DNA of 21,592 nt from a virus: IMG/VR virus record IMGVR_UViG_3300002514_000036, positions 31,041-52,632 of that record; one strand, 5' to 3'. The notes beneath the pieces were generated by a model, which saw only the letters and a list, made by a program, of their open reading frames with translations, did not search any database and was not told the DNA's origin. This document shows, in pieces, positions 1 to 7,348 of the stretch; position 1 is the first letter of the stretch, and each line of letters starts with the position of its first letter. The position numbers and the translations under genes are program-made.

Positions 1-2
1 CG

Positions 3-1907
3 CTTCCTAATTATGAGAGTAATTTTTGTACAGGAAATACTCCAACTCCCCAAACCATCACTGCTCCCGTTTTAGGTATTGTTAAAGGAGCAAGTATTGG
101 TATTGGTCCTTTAGGAACTACTCAATTAAATATTGCAACAGCGGAAGGGTGTAATGCTCCAGGAGATGCAGGAACTGCTAGACTGGCAGCTAATAAATCT
201 GATAATTCTCCAGCGGCAAACTATGGTATTACTCGTCCTGTTACAGGGGTTCAAGTACATGGAAGTTTTCCTTCTCCCGATGATCTTTTAAATATTGCTC
301 CCCTCTTAGCCTTGGATGTAGAGTCGGATGATTTTCAACTTATTGGTCAGGCTGCACTCCCTCTTGCATATATTGTAACAACTAAGGGACGATCTGATAT
401 TGCTAAGGATGATATTATTGATATTAGACCCTTCCTTCGGACTACTGAGTTCACTTATAACGAACGAGCAGGGATTGCAGCAGCAAACCCCCCTCTGTCC
501 TTTGCTAACCCCGCTGTGGGAGCCTTTCAGCTTCAGTCTGTAGTAGATGCTCTTAATGCTGGTGGGGGTGGAAATGGTGGAAATGGAGGGGGTGATGGAA
601 CCCCTGCTGGGGAACCCCTCTATACTGATTATGTCATGGGGGGATTAGCGTATGGAGTGGAAGGGACGCTTCTTACTATGTGTGATGGTGTTCAAGAAGC
701 CGAGGATCCTTTTGGAACGGTGACTACTACCACTACTGCGTATATTGATCCCCCTACTGGGGATAGTTATAGTTTTGCAAACTATACAAGTTCTAAAAAC
801 TATCTTGAGGACTCTACTTTAAAAACTAGAGAAGCATATCTTCAATATGTTTATAACATGAGACAGGGAGATTTAAAACGCTGGCTTTCTGATCCAAACT
901 CTTCCTTCTCTCAAAATACTGGAACCTATTTGGGTCTTCCTTCTGGAAACACGGGTAGAAACATTCCATTATTTCCAGAATGGGACATGCCTATGGATGG
1001 TACTAACTATTTAAATTTGATGAATTCAACCACGGGGGCTATGATTCCTAAAGTGACTTGGTGGATGTGGTTTGAAGCTCAGGCAAATGAGCGTCCCATA
1101 TCATTTGTCCCAGGGGGGGTTGTTTCCTATGTAGCTCCTAAAGCAGGGCTAGGCATCAGTAATCTAAATAAACAATACGGTTTCGGGTGGGGTTCTGATT
1201 ATGCAGGAGGCTTTATTAATATTTGTAGTAAAAGATTAGAGATCACTTTCCCTTCCTGGGTTGTGGATTATGATATACTTGTTAGTTATGTTAATTGTAG
1301 TCCTGTTACTTCGGCTGGACATGGGGCAGAAAATAGATTTGAGACAGGATTTGGGGGAGGATTATCTATTAATAAAGGTCCCGTAGTTACATATCCAGGA
1401 GGAGAAAGAAAAGCAGTATTTCAAATTAACTCTGCGGCTCAAAACTTGCCAGAGAGGGATGCTCCTAATCCCGGTCTTAGGGGTATGGTTGAGAATGGTA
1501 AAATTACAGATAAGACAGATTCTATATCTCCTGAACAGGCTGTTCCTGAAGGAAGGGGGGGACTTCCAATTCGAACTTTTGAATGGTTATCTTACACTGT
1601 AGGACTCCCTCAATTTAGAAATAATTCATGGGGGACCTCTACTCAAGGAGAGCCCATTGTAAATACTGAACGATATGTACCTAAGTTCGGCGCAGCTTAT
1701 TATCCCACTGTTAAGTTTACGATTATTGGGTATAGACAGAATAGTGTAACCTCTAACACAGATTATAACAGTAGTAATAATTACACCCTTCTTCAATCAG
1801 TAACCGCAGGGGATGCTTCAAATCTTTTATCTGTGTTAGGACCTTTAATGGCAGACCCTGGTACTGGAACTAATGTTAATAGTAGAATTGATATCCAAAA
1901 TCTGTAA
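3..1907 (+). CDS. Virion structural protein, baseplate or tail-appendage type (5' end cut off by the window)
   Basis: The frame is open from the first bases of the window, so the true start lies upstream; a TTG at 312 is only the first possible start codon inside the window. About 634 residues are visible. The N-terminal part contains a motif around 'DIIDIRPFLRTTEFTYNERA' that I associate from memory with structural proteins of marine T4-like phages. It is followed by a glycine/asparagine-rich linker (DNA 559-600), which looks like a hinge between two domains, and then a beta-rich C-terminal half with many Gly, Asn, Tyr and Trp residues, as in tail fibres or baseplate appendages. It lies 12 bp before the next large gene and upstream of the PAAR tip gene, which supports a tail or baseplate role. 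The exact function is not recognised. Confidence 0.6.
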   Translation, partial: LPNYESNFCTGNTPTPQTITAPVLGIVKGASIGIGPLGTTQLNIATAEGCNAPGDAGTARLAANKSDNSPAANYGITRPVTGVQVHGSFPSPDDLLNIAPLLALDVESDDFQLIGQAALPLAYIVTTKGRSDIAKDDIIDIRPFLRTTEFTYNERAGIAAANPPLSFANPAVGAFQLQSVVDALNAGGGGNGGNGGGDGTPAGEPLYTDYVMGGLAYGVEGTLLTMCDGVQEAEDPFGTVTTTTTAYIDPPTGDSYSFANYTSSKNYLEDSTLKTREAYLQYVYNMRQGDLKRWLSDPNSSFSQNTGTYLGLPSGNTGRNIPLFPEWDMPMDGTNYLNLMNSTTGAMIPKVTWWMWFEAQANERPISFVPGGVVSYVAPKAGLGISNLNKQYGFGWGSDYAGGFINICSKRLEITFPSWVVDYDILVSYVNCSPVTSAGHGAENRFETGFGGGLSINKGPVVTYPGGERKAVFQINSAAQNLPERDAPNPGLRGMVENGKITDKTDSISPEQAVPEGRGGLPIRTFEWLSYTVGLPQFRNNSWGTSTQGEPIVNTERYVPKFGAAYYPTVKFTIIGYRQNSVTSNTDYNSSNNYTLLQSVTAGDASNLLSVLGPLMADPGTGTNVNSRIDIQNL

Positions 1908-1919
1908 TAGAGATTTATT

Positions 1920-4247
1920 ATGTCTTGTAACAGACCTCCTTGTGAAATAACTCGTTGTTGTACACCTCAAGCGGGAGTACAAGATTTATCTGCGTGTTTT
2001 TGTAAAGACTGCTACGTTTGTCCACCCCCTTGTTGTGATAATGAGGTTGATTGTCCTGCGGTTATTTGTGGAATTATTAACCAGACTCCTGATGGGGGGA
2101 GAGGGGGTTGGGGAGGTTACTATGGAGGAGGGAGTGCGTGGGGAGGAGAAGACTCCTATGGGGAAGAAGTTAATTATGCGGTCTCTAGGGTTGTAGCTAC
2201 TGATAACTGTATTAATTATCCCCAGCAAAGTAATAATCTTCCTACGCTGCCACAGCCTCCCCCTCACCTTGACCAACAAGGATTAGAAGGGGTTAAAGGG
2301 TATGCAGGAACCAATCTTCCTTTTAAAGGCAAAACCACTCCTTCAACTCCCCGCAGGCCTTTTGCAGAGTTTAATTTTCTTGATCGCAGCAACGAAATAT
2401 ATGATAGATTATATAATATTAAAGCGGTAACTAATCAGCTTATCTTAATGTATGCTGATATGTGGGGGGTAAAAGGTCCTGGAGATCCTAATTTAATTTT
2501 AACGGATATTATTAATATAACTCTTAATGATGTTCTTCGTACTCAAGGAGGGAATACTTTTGTTCCTTTTAATGGAGTAACTTTAGGGGCTTATATACGG
2601 GACACTTCCATAGTAGAAAGCTGTTTAGAAAAAAGTACTAAAGAACAATTAGAACAAATAGAAACCTTTAATATTACCGCATATGATACGGCACAATATT
2701 TAAAAGTTGCAATTAAAAAGGCTATTAAAAACGGAACTCTAAGTGATTATTCTATTTCATTTTTACAAGATATAGTAAATAGCGGTAAAATGTTCTATCC
2801 CGAAGGGCTTCCTTGTCCTAGTAATAGCAATAGATTAGGAGTAGCTCTTTCTTTAATAAGAAACGAGGGACGGTCTTTGTATCCTCGTAGTTATTCTAAT
2901 GCTGACGATCAGAGATTAGTACAACGATACCGTATACTTCCGAGGGATATAGATCTTACCCTTCCCATTATTTGTAGAAGTGGTAAGGTAACGGGAGTAA
3001 GGGTTAAAAATTCTGACAAGCTTACTTTTAGTAAAAACGAAACGGCAAGTTGTTGCTATTGTGAAGAAGGCCCCACCCAGACTGGAAATGAGACTTTGGA
3101 GGTAATTAAACAGAATGGAACGGTGGTTACATTGGGATTAAAATCTAAGAGAGATGTAGCCTACGATTTTAAATATTCTCAATTATCTATAATACAAGGA
3201 CTTTTAAAAAATAATCAAGAGTTTGGAGTCGAGTTAACAGTTAGTGCGCCCACCATAGGTGCTGGGGATATAGAAAGGACTGGAGGCTCGTTAGAGATTC
3301 CTGAATGTTTATTATTCTCTTCTATTCGGGATACTATTGTAGATGTAGCATCTCCTGTACCCGAGTTTAGAAAAACCCAAGGTAAATATTCATTAGCGTG
3401 GAAGACTGGGGACGATGAGGCACTGTTTGATGCTACGGTGTCGGCTTTTTCTGGTCCTAGGATGAGTTTTTATATTCCAGAAGATGATCCTATTTGGAAT
3501 TTAATTCTTACTCAAGATGATAGTGATAATCAGTATTATATTACTGCATTATTCAATGATTTAAATATTACTTTAGATGGTAAAATATTTCCACGAAAAT
3601 TTTTAACTGATTTCTGTATATTTCCAACGAATGTTACTAAGTATAATCCTTTTCAGGGTAATTCTAACTTAGTTACTTATACTAGTGAAGAAGATGCTCC
3701 TATTGAAAGAACTATAAAAATAATTTTAAATCCTTTCGAAGATGTTCAAAGAGATGATTATGTAAAAGGAAAATCTAATTCTACTGGAATATTTGGAGAA
3801 CCAAATGTATATGGAATAGCCTTTACTAAAGCTTTTAGCAATGGAGAAAAGACTAAATTTTTATCTAAAACGGGAGTTGATTTTACATCTAAAAAATCTA
3901 TTCTAGGAAAGGTTCTTACTCTTATCTCTGATGTTGATACTAATTATAATCTTGAAGATGGGTGGGAGGGGAAGAGACTTCCTGAGGGGGATATGATTTC
4001 CTTCCTCACTTTAAATGAATATCTTGATTTTCTTCTGAAGATTCCTAGTAAAGTTAGATGGAGCATTTTCGAAGGTATCTATAATAATATTAAGGTATTC
4101 CCAATAAAACTCTCTGACACAGAAAAAACCTATATAAATAGTGAGAGATTAATAGGCACTTCAATGGCATCCCAACAAAAGCAAACTAAAACACCTCAAG
4201 ATTTGGGGTATTTCGATTCTAGATATAAAGGAAAGTTGTATTACTAA
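1920..4247 (+). CDS. Large virion-associated protein with cysteine-rich N terminus
   Basis: This is a 775-residue protein of unknown function. The first 50 residues contain 12 cysteines (3, 8, 13, 14, 26, 28, 31, 34, 38, 39, 45, 50), several as CxC, CxxC or CC, suggesting metal binding or a disulfide-linked knot. Next comes a Gly/Trp/Tyr-rich stretch (about residues 58-82) and a proline-rich segment, then a long mixed domain with an Arg-rich patch near residues 337-345 ('RYRILPRDIDLTLP'). Only a weak AGAG lies upstream of the ATG, so translation may depend on the preceding gene, which ends 12 bp earlier. The stop overlaps the ATG of the PAAR gene (TAATG). Context suggests a baseplate, spike-associated or fibre protein; this is inference, since no family was identified. 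Confidence 0.6.
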   Translation: MSCNRPPCEITRCCTPQAGVQDLSACFCKDCYVCPPPCCDNEVDCPAVICGIINQTPDGGRGGWGGYYGGGSAWGGEDSYGEEVNYAVSRVVATDNCINYPQQSNNLPTLPQPPPHLDQQGLEGVKGYAGTNLPFKGKTTPSTPRRPFAEFNFLDRSNEIYDRLYNIKAVTNQLILMYADMWGVKGPGDPNLILTDIINITLNDVLRTQGGNTFVPFNGVTLGAYIRDTSIVESCLEKSTKEQLEQIETFNITAYDTAQYLKVAIKKAIKNGTLSDYSISFLQDIVNSGKMFYPEGLPCPSNSNRLGVALSLIRNEGRSLYPRSYSNADDQRLVQRYRILPRDIDLTLPIICRSGKVTGVRVKNSDKLTFSKNETASCCYCEEGPTQTGNETLEVIKQNGTVVTLGLKSKRDVAYDFKYSQLSIIQGLLKNNQEFGVELTVSAPTIGAGDIERTGGSLEIPECLLFSSIRDTIVDVASPVPEFRKTQGKYSLAWKTGDDEALFDATVSAFSGPRMSFYIPEDDPIWNLILTQDDSDNQYYITALFNDLNITLDGKIFPRKFLTDFCIFPTNVTKYNPFQGNSNLVTYTSEEDAPIERTIKIILNPFEDVQRDDYVKGKSNSTGIFGEPNVYGIAFTKAFSNGEKTKFLSKTGVDFTSKKSILGKVLTLISDVDTNYNLEDGWEGKRLPEGDMISFLTLNEYLDFLLKIPSKVRWSIFEGIYNNIKVFPIKLSDTEKTYINSERLIGTSMASQQKQTKTPQDLGYFDSRYKGKLYY

Positions 4248-4567
4248 TGCCAGCCGTATCTAGAAAGGATGGAGTAGACCACATTGCATCTCCTGATGGG
4301 TCGGCTAAATGTTGTGCCTCTCCAAGCAGACAGTTCACAGCAGCAGGTTCGACGAATGTATTTATTAATGGGACAGGGGTGGTGAGAGAGGCCGATAAAA
4401 TGATCGTTCATCCTTATGCTGGCCCTTGTTGTGCCACTCATGCTCCCACACTATCTACTTATTCCCCTGATGTGCATGCTAATGGTAAAAAAATAGGAAG
4501 AATAGGTGATGATTACTCAGCACATGTACTAGCTACTGGTTCGAAGAATGTATTCGCTAATGGATAG
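4247..4567 (+). CDS. PAAR-motif tail spike tip protein (T4 gp5.4-like)
   Basis: This 106-residue protein has the PAAR architecture: short, rich in Gly, His and Cys, with two related beta repeats, 'GSTNVFINGTGVVREADKM' (residues 34-52) and 'GSKNVFANG' (98-106). His12, His55, His65 and His93, and the Cys pairs 22-23 and 61-62, are candidate ligands for the single metal ion that sharpens PAAR cones. In contractile phages such proteins cap the gp5/VgrG-type spike and help pierce the host envelope. The start codon overlaps the stop of the upstream gene (TAATG), and an AAGGA lies 14 nt upstream, so translation is probably coupled. The neighbouring large proteins are therefore likely to be baseplate-related. 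Family assignment is strong. Confidence 0.88.
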   Translation: MPAVSRKDGVDHIASPDGSAKCCASPSRQFTAAGSTNVFINGTGVVREADKMIVHPYAGPCCATHAPTLSTYSPDVHANGKKIGRIGDDYSAHVLATGSKNVFANG

Positions 4568-4670
4568 TAACAAAATAAAATAAAATACCTTTCTCTTCTA
4601 GGAGGGTATATAGATATAGTATAGGGACCCTTAAACTAGTCCTACATATCTTAATTAAGAAGGAAAAATT
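4568..4670 (+). promoter_or_regulatory. Intergenic leader with TATATA-type promoter-like box before the head cassette
   Basis: This 103-bp AT-rich gap precedes the head genes. It holds TATATAG at 4607-4613, followed by a further TATAGTATAG, and an AAGGA ribosome site at 4660-4664, 6 nt before the ATG at 4671. Similar TATATA boxes lie before the genes at 6692, 9027 and 11261. A weak imperfect hairpin (about 4620-4643) is also present. No convincing -35 box was seen. The promoter assignment is inference. Confidence 0.3.
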
Positions 4671-5108
4671 ATGACTGAACATATTAAAGTTGAAAAGAGT
4701 TTTATTGAGTCCCTGGTAGAGGGTGCTGCATGGGATGCTGCGCGTCTTACTATTACGGAAAAGAAAGCTCCTAAACAGGAAATGAAAGAGGCTGATGAAG
4801 AAGAGGATCTTGATCCTAGCGGTACTAAGAAAGAAGAGTCCGTTGAGGAGCATAGCTGCCCTCTCTGTGAGTCTGTGCTGGCCGAGGAGCTTTCTGATGA
4901 AGTTATTTTCGAGCATGTTGCCCAGATTCAAGAAGCTCTTAAAACCTTAGAAGAGAAGAAAGAAGTTTCTGAGGATGATGATGATGACGTAGAGCCTACG
5001 GATGATGATCTAAAAGCTATTGAAAAAGAAGAGGAATCAAGGTCTTCTAAGAAAGAAGCTGTGATGAGTAAGGTTAAGGAACTTAAAGCCGCTGCTAAAG
5101 GTAAGTGA
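4671..5108 (+). CDS. Acidic prohead-core-type protein
   Basis: This is a 145-residue, highly charged protein, strongly acidic in the centre and C-terminal half, with runs of Glu and Asp and a short Lys-rich tail. A 'HSCPLCE' motif (residues about 60-66) is followed by a helical segment containing 'FEHV', which could be a small metal-binding element, although only one CxxC is present. It sits at the head of the cassette core protein / core protein / basic protein / protease / scaffold / capsid, the position of the small core proteins gp67 and gp68 in T4. T4 gp67 is likewise small and acidic. I infer a prohead core role from position and composition; sequence similarity to gp67 was not established. 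The start is supported by AAGGA 6 nt upstream. Confidence 0.55.
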   Translation: MTEHIKVEKSFIESLVEGAAWDAARLTITEKKAPKQEMKEADEEEDLDPSGTKKEESVEEHSCPLCESVLAEELSDEVIFEHVAQIQEALKTLEEKKEVSEDDDDDVEPTDDDLKAIEKEEESRSSKKEAVMSKVKELKAAAKGK

Positions 5109-5116
5109 GGGAAAAA

Positions 5117-5572
5117 ATGAAACCCTCAGTTGGAGATATGGCCGCACAGATTATGGCTATGGATGAGTTAAAAGGTAAGACCACATCCACTCAACCTACT
5201 TTTGAAGAGGATACCTCTTTTTATTCTTCTGATGCTACCCAACAAGCTCCTGATATTTCACAGGTTGAAGTGCCTAATGATTTTGTGAATAGCATCATAG
5301 AGGGGAAAGCCCCTGTTATTCCTCAGTCTGAGGAGTCCACAGAGGAAGTTACTTCTGTGGCTCAACCTATTTCTGAAGTAAAAGAACTTAAGAGTCTTAT
5401 CCAAGAGGTGAAAGATCTTTTAATAGAGGTAAAGCAGACTTTAAGTGAGATGACTACAGTGGGGGGTATTGGAGTTGGGCCTATGGGTGATCCTAAAAAG
5501 AAGAATGACGAGGACGAGGACGAGCTTAAAGATATTTTAAAAAAGATTAAGAAACGGAGATCCGCTAAGTGA
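5117..5572 (+). CDS. Coiled-coil prohead core/scaffold-type protein
   Basis: About 151 residues. An in-frame GTG at 5105 overlaps the previous stop, but I prefer the ATG at 5117 because GAGGG (5107-5111) sits 5 nt before it. The N-terminal half is Ser/Thr/Glu/Gln-rich and probably disordered. A heptad-like helix follows (roughly 'ELKSLIQEVKDLLIEVKQTL'), then a glycine-rich turn, an acidic run and a strongly basic C-terminal tail ('ILKKIKKRR'). This layout is typical of scaffold-associated or core proteins. Its place between the acidic core-type protein and the protease supports a gp68-like prohead core role. No specific family was recognised. Confidence 0.5.
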   Translation: MKPSVGDMAAQIMAMDELKGKTTSTQPTFEEDTSFYSSDATQQAPDISQVEVPNDFVNSIIEGKAPVIPQSEESTEEVTSVAQPISEVKELKSLIQEVKDLLIEVKQTLSEMTTVGGIGVGPMGDPKKKNDEDEDELKDILKKIKKRRSAK

Positions 5573-6027
5573 CCTTATTTCAAATTCTAAATGAAGATGC
5601 TGCTAAGGCCAAAGGTTCCAAGAAAGGTAGAGAGAAGTATACTTCTAAAGAAGGGACCAAGGAAAAGGGTGCAGTTAAATCTCGTAAGTCTAGAGTACGA
5701 GTCTATGCAACTATTGCTAAAGCATTAGAAAAAGGTTATGTAGGACAAATGTTTAGTACCAAGGGCGCAGATCGTTTGTATGTAGTTTCTAAGGCTGGCT
5801 GGGGTAAAAAAAGCAGTGGGAAGATTGCCAAAGGCTTTACCCCAGGCTCTTCTACCCCCTCTTCGGATTGGAAGAGTGTCAAAGCACACTCAATGAGAAC
5901 TTCATTAAAGCACGGTACTACGCATAGTGGTAGATTAAAGAAAAGATATGGACCTGGAGCCGAAGATAAGATTAAAAACTCTAAGAAGGCAGCAGGTTCT
6001 CCAAGATCCTCAGGAGAAAAAAAATAA
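5569..6027 (+). CDS. Basic internal head protein with probable gp21-cleaved capsid-targeting peptide
   Basis: This 152-residue protein is extremely rich in Lys, Arg, Ser and Gly, with almost no hydrophobic core beyond a short stretch around residues 40-75, consistent with DNA binding or packing inside the head. It starts at GTG 5569, overlapping the previous stop (GTGA), with CGGAG 9 nt upstream; the only in-frame ATG lies far inside. The N terminus reads 'MTLFQILNE' followed by 'DAAKAKGS'. The T4 internal proteins IPI-IPIII start with a roughly 10-residue capsid-targeting peptide ending in (L/I)xE, which gp21 removes, and LNE|D fits that rule. The gp21 gene follows directly (TAATG). The packaging and cleavage role is inferred. 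Confidence 0.5.
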   Translation: MTLFQILNEDAAKAKGSKKGREKYTSKEGTKEKGAVKSRKSRVRVYATIAKALEKGYVGQMFSTKGADRLYVVSKAGWGKKSSGKIAKGFTPGSSTPSSDWKSVKAHSMRTSLKHGTTHSGRLKKRYGPGAEDKIKNSKKAAGSPRSSGEKK

Positions 6028-6632
6028 TGTTTATTAGTGATACTTTTATTATTGAAAATTTACAAGTGTTAGAAGAGTCTAAGAGCAAGGGAACCATGAA
6101 GATTGCTGGTATATTCCAAAGAGCAGATTCTCCTAACCACAATAAGAGAATCTATGAAAAGAAGATCTTGGTTAGAGAAATGAAGAGATTAGACGAGGCT
6201 ATTATTGAAAGACGCTTGATGGGAGAGCTTGATCACCCAACCCATGATGCTGTTAAGCTAGGAAATGTCTCCCATCTTATTACTAAATTAAGTATGAACG
6301 GAGAAGACATGATAGGAGAGGCTGAGATTCTTAATACCCCCTGTGGTCAGGTAGCTCAGGCTCTTATTAAGGGAGGAGTTAAATTAGGAATCTCCTCTAG
6401 AGGAATGGGAACTCTTACAGAGCGTGGCGAATACTCACTAGTTAATGATGATTTTAAGCTAGTTACCTTTGATTTAGTGGCTGATCCGTCTACTAAAGGA
6501 GCCTTCCCTGGGCTGGTAAATGAGGGAAAAGATTCAAAATTTATTGAGGATACAGTAAGAACCGCTTACGATAAAGCCTTATCAGAAAAAATCTTTATTA
6601 CAATGCTTGGAAATAAACTAAGCAAAAAATAA
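6027..6632 (+). CDS. gp21: Prohead core protease (T4 gp21-like, assemblin-type serine protease)
   Basis: This 201-residue protein has the hallmarks of the T4 gp21 family (peptidase U9, assemblin fold): 'NHNKRIYEKKIL' near residues 37-48, 'GELDHP' with candidate catalytic His70, 'GISSRGMG' with the candidate nucleophile Ser123 or Ser124, and 'FDLVADPS' (148-155), the conserved strand after the active-site serine. It degrades the scaffold and trims capsid and core proteins after (L/I)xE sites during head maturation. The start overlaps the previous stop (TAATG), with AGGAG about 10 nt upstream. It is followed by the scaffold and capsid genes in the same order as in T4 (21-22-23). Assignment is firm. 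Confidence 0.93.
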   Translation: MFISDTFIIENLQVLEESKSKGTMKIAGIFQRADSPNHNKRIYEKKILVREMKRLDEAIIERRLMGELDHPTHDAVKLGNVSHLITKLSMNGEDMIGEAEILNTPCGQVAQALIKGGVKLGISSRGMGTLTERGEYSLVNDDFKLVTFDLVADPSTKGAFPGLVNEGKDSKFIEDTVRTAYDKALSEKIFITMLGNKLSKK

Positions 6633-6691
6633 AAATTTTTAAAAACATCTATAGATCTTATATAGATACTTAAGAACCGGAGTTTATTTAA
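6633..6691 (+). promoter_or_regulatory. Short AT-rich gap with TATATA-type promoter-like box
   Basis: This 59-bp gap between protease and scaffold holds TATATAG at 6659-6665, preceded by a T-rich stretch, and an ACCGGAG ribosome site ending 9 nt before the scaffold ATG. The box resembles those at 4607, 9001 and 11239. It may let scaffold and capsid be transcribed more strongly than the upstream core genes. Promoter activity is inferred. Confidence 0.3.
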
Positions 6692-7333
6692 ATGAAAGAT
6701 ACTAAGAAAGAACAAACATTGCCAATCGCAGAGTTGCTCCCAGAAGGCTTATCTGAGGCTGCTATTACTGAGATTGCTACACTAGTGAACAATGTCATCA
6801 GCGAACAGGTGGACGAAAAAATCCTTGAGTTAGAAGCTAAGGTTAAGGGTTTTATGCGTTCTAGAGTTGATGAATTAAAAGACCAAGCTTTGAGAGAGCT
6901 TCATGAAGAAGATGAGACAGTTAGAAATGCCTCTCTTTTTGAATCAGTGAAAACGCTTATGGCTTTGGAGTTGAAGAAGGATGACGAAGATAACGCAATT
7001 TCGGATCTCGTCCAAGAGCAGGAAGAGTTTGCAGCAGAAGTGACCATTTTAACGGAAGAACTCAGAAAATCATTTGAGGAAACCGAGAAGATGGAGACTT
7101 CAGTTAAAGCTCTTACTCAAAAAATTGACAAGCTTGAAGAAGATAGGGCTACCCTCCTGGAGGCAGTCGATGTATTAGAGGAATCTAAGGAAAAGCCCTT
7201 TAAGTCTTCCGAAAGAGCAGTTATCATCGCAGAAGATGTTGACAAAAGGGAGGCAAATATACCTGAAGCTCAGGATATTAATGACCTCTTAACCCCCGAG
7301 GTTATGAAGTTCATGCCTCAATCCAAATCTTAA
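6692..7333 (+). CDS. gp22: Prohead core scaffolding protein (T4 gp22-like)
   Basis: This 213-residue, strongly helical acidic protein lies exactly between the protease and the capsid gene, as gene 22 does in T4. Long Glu/Lys/Leu-rich heptads run from about residue 30 to 165 (for example 'LRKSFEETEKMETSVKAL'), as expected for the gp22 coiled-coil core. The C terminus carries the pattern 'INDLLTPEVMKFMPQSKS', resembling the 'PxMxxY/F' tail of gp22 homologues. Several (L/I)xE tripeptides, for example IAE near residue 180, are candidate gp21 cleavage sites; gp22 is normally digested to peptides. GGAG lies 9 nt before the ATG. Confidence 0.85.
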   Translation: MKDTKKEQTLPIAELLPEGLSEAAITEIATLVNNVISEQVDEKILELEAKVKGFMRSRVDELKDQALRELHEEDETVRNASLFESVKTLMALELKKDDEDNAISDLVQEQEEFAAEVTILTEELRKSFEETEKMETSVKALTQKIDKLEEDRATLLEAVDVLEESKEKPFKSSERAVIIAEDVDKREANIPEAQDINDLLTPEVMKFMPQSKS

Positions 7334-7348
7334 GTAAGGAAAAATACT

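Noticed and set aside
1986-2279. 97-residue minus-strand open frame opposite the cysteine-rich region
   Set aside because: Low-complexity reverse of the sense gene, with no ribosome site or family resemblance.
2592-2598. TATATAC inside the cysteine-rich protein gene
   Set aside because: It lies deep in coding sequence with no gene start downstream; taken as chance in AT-rich DNA.
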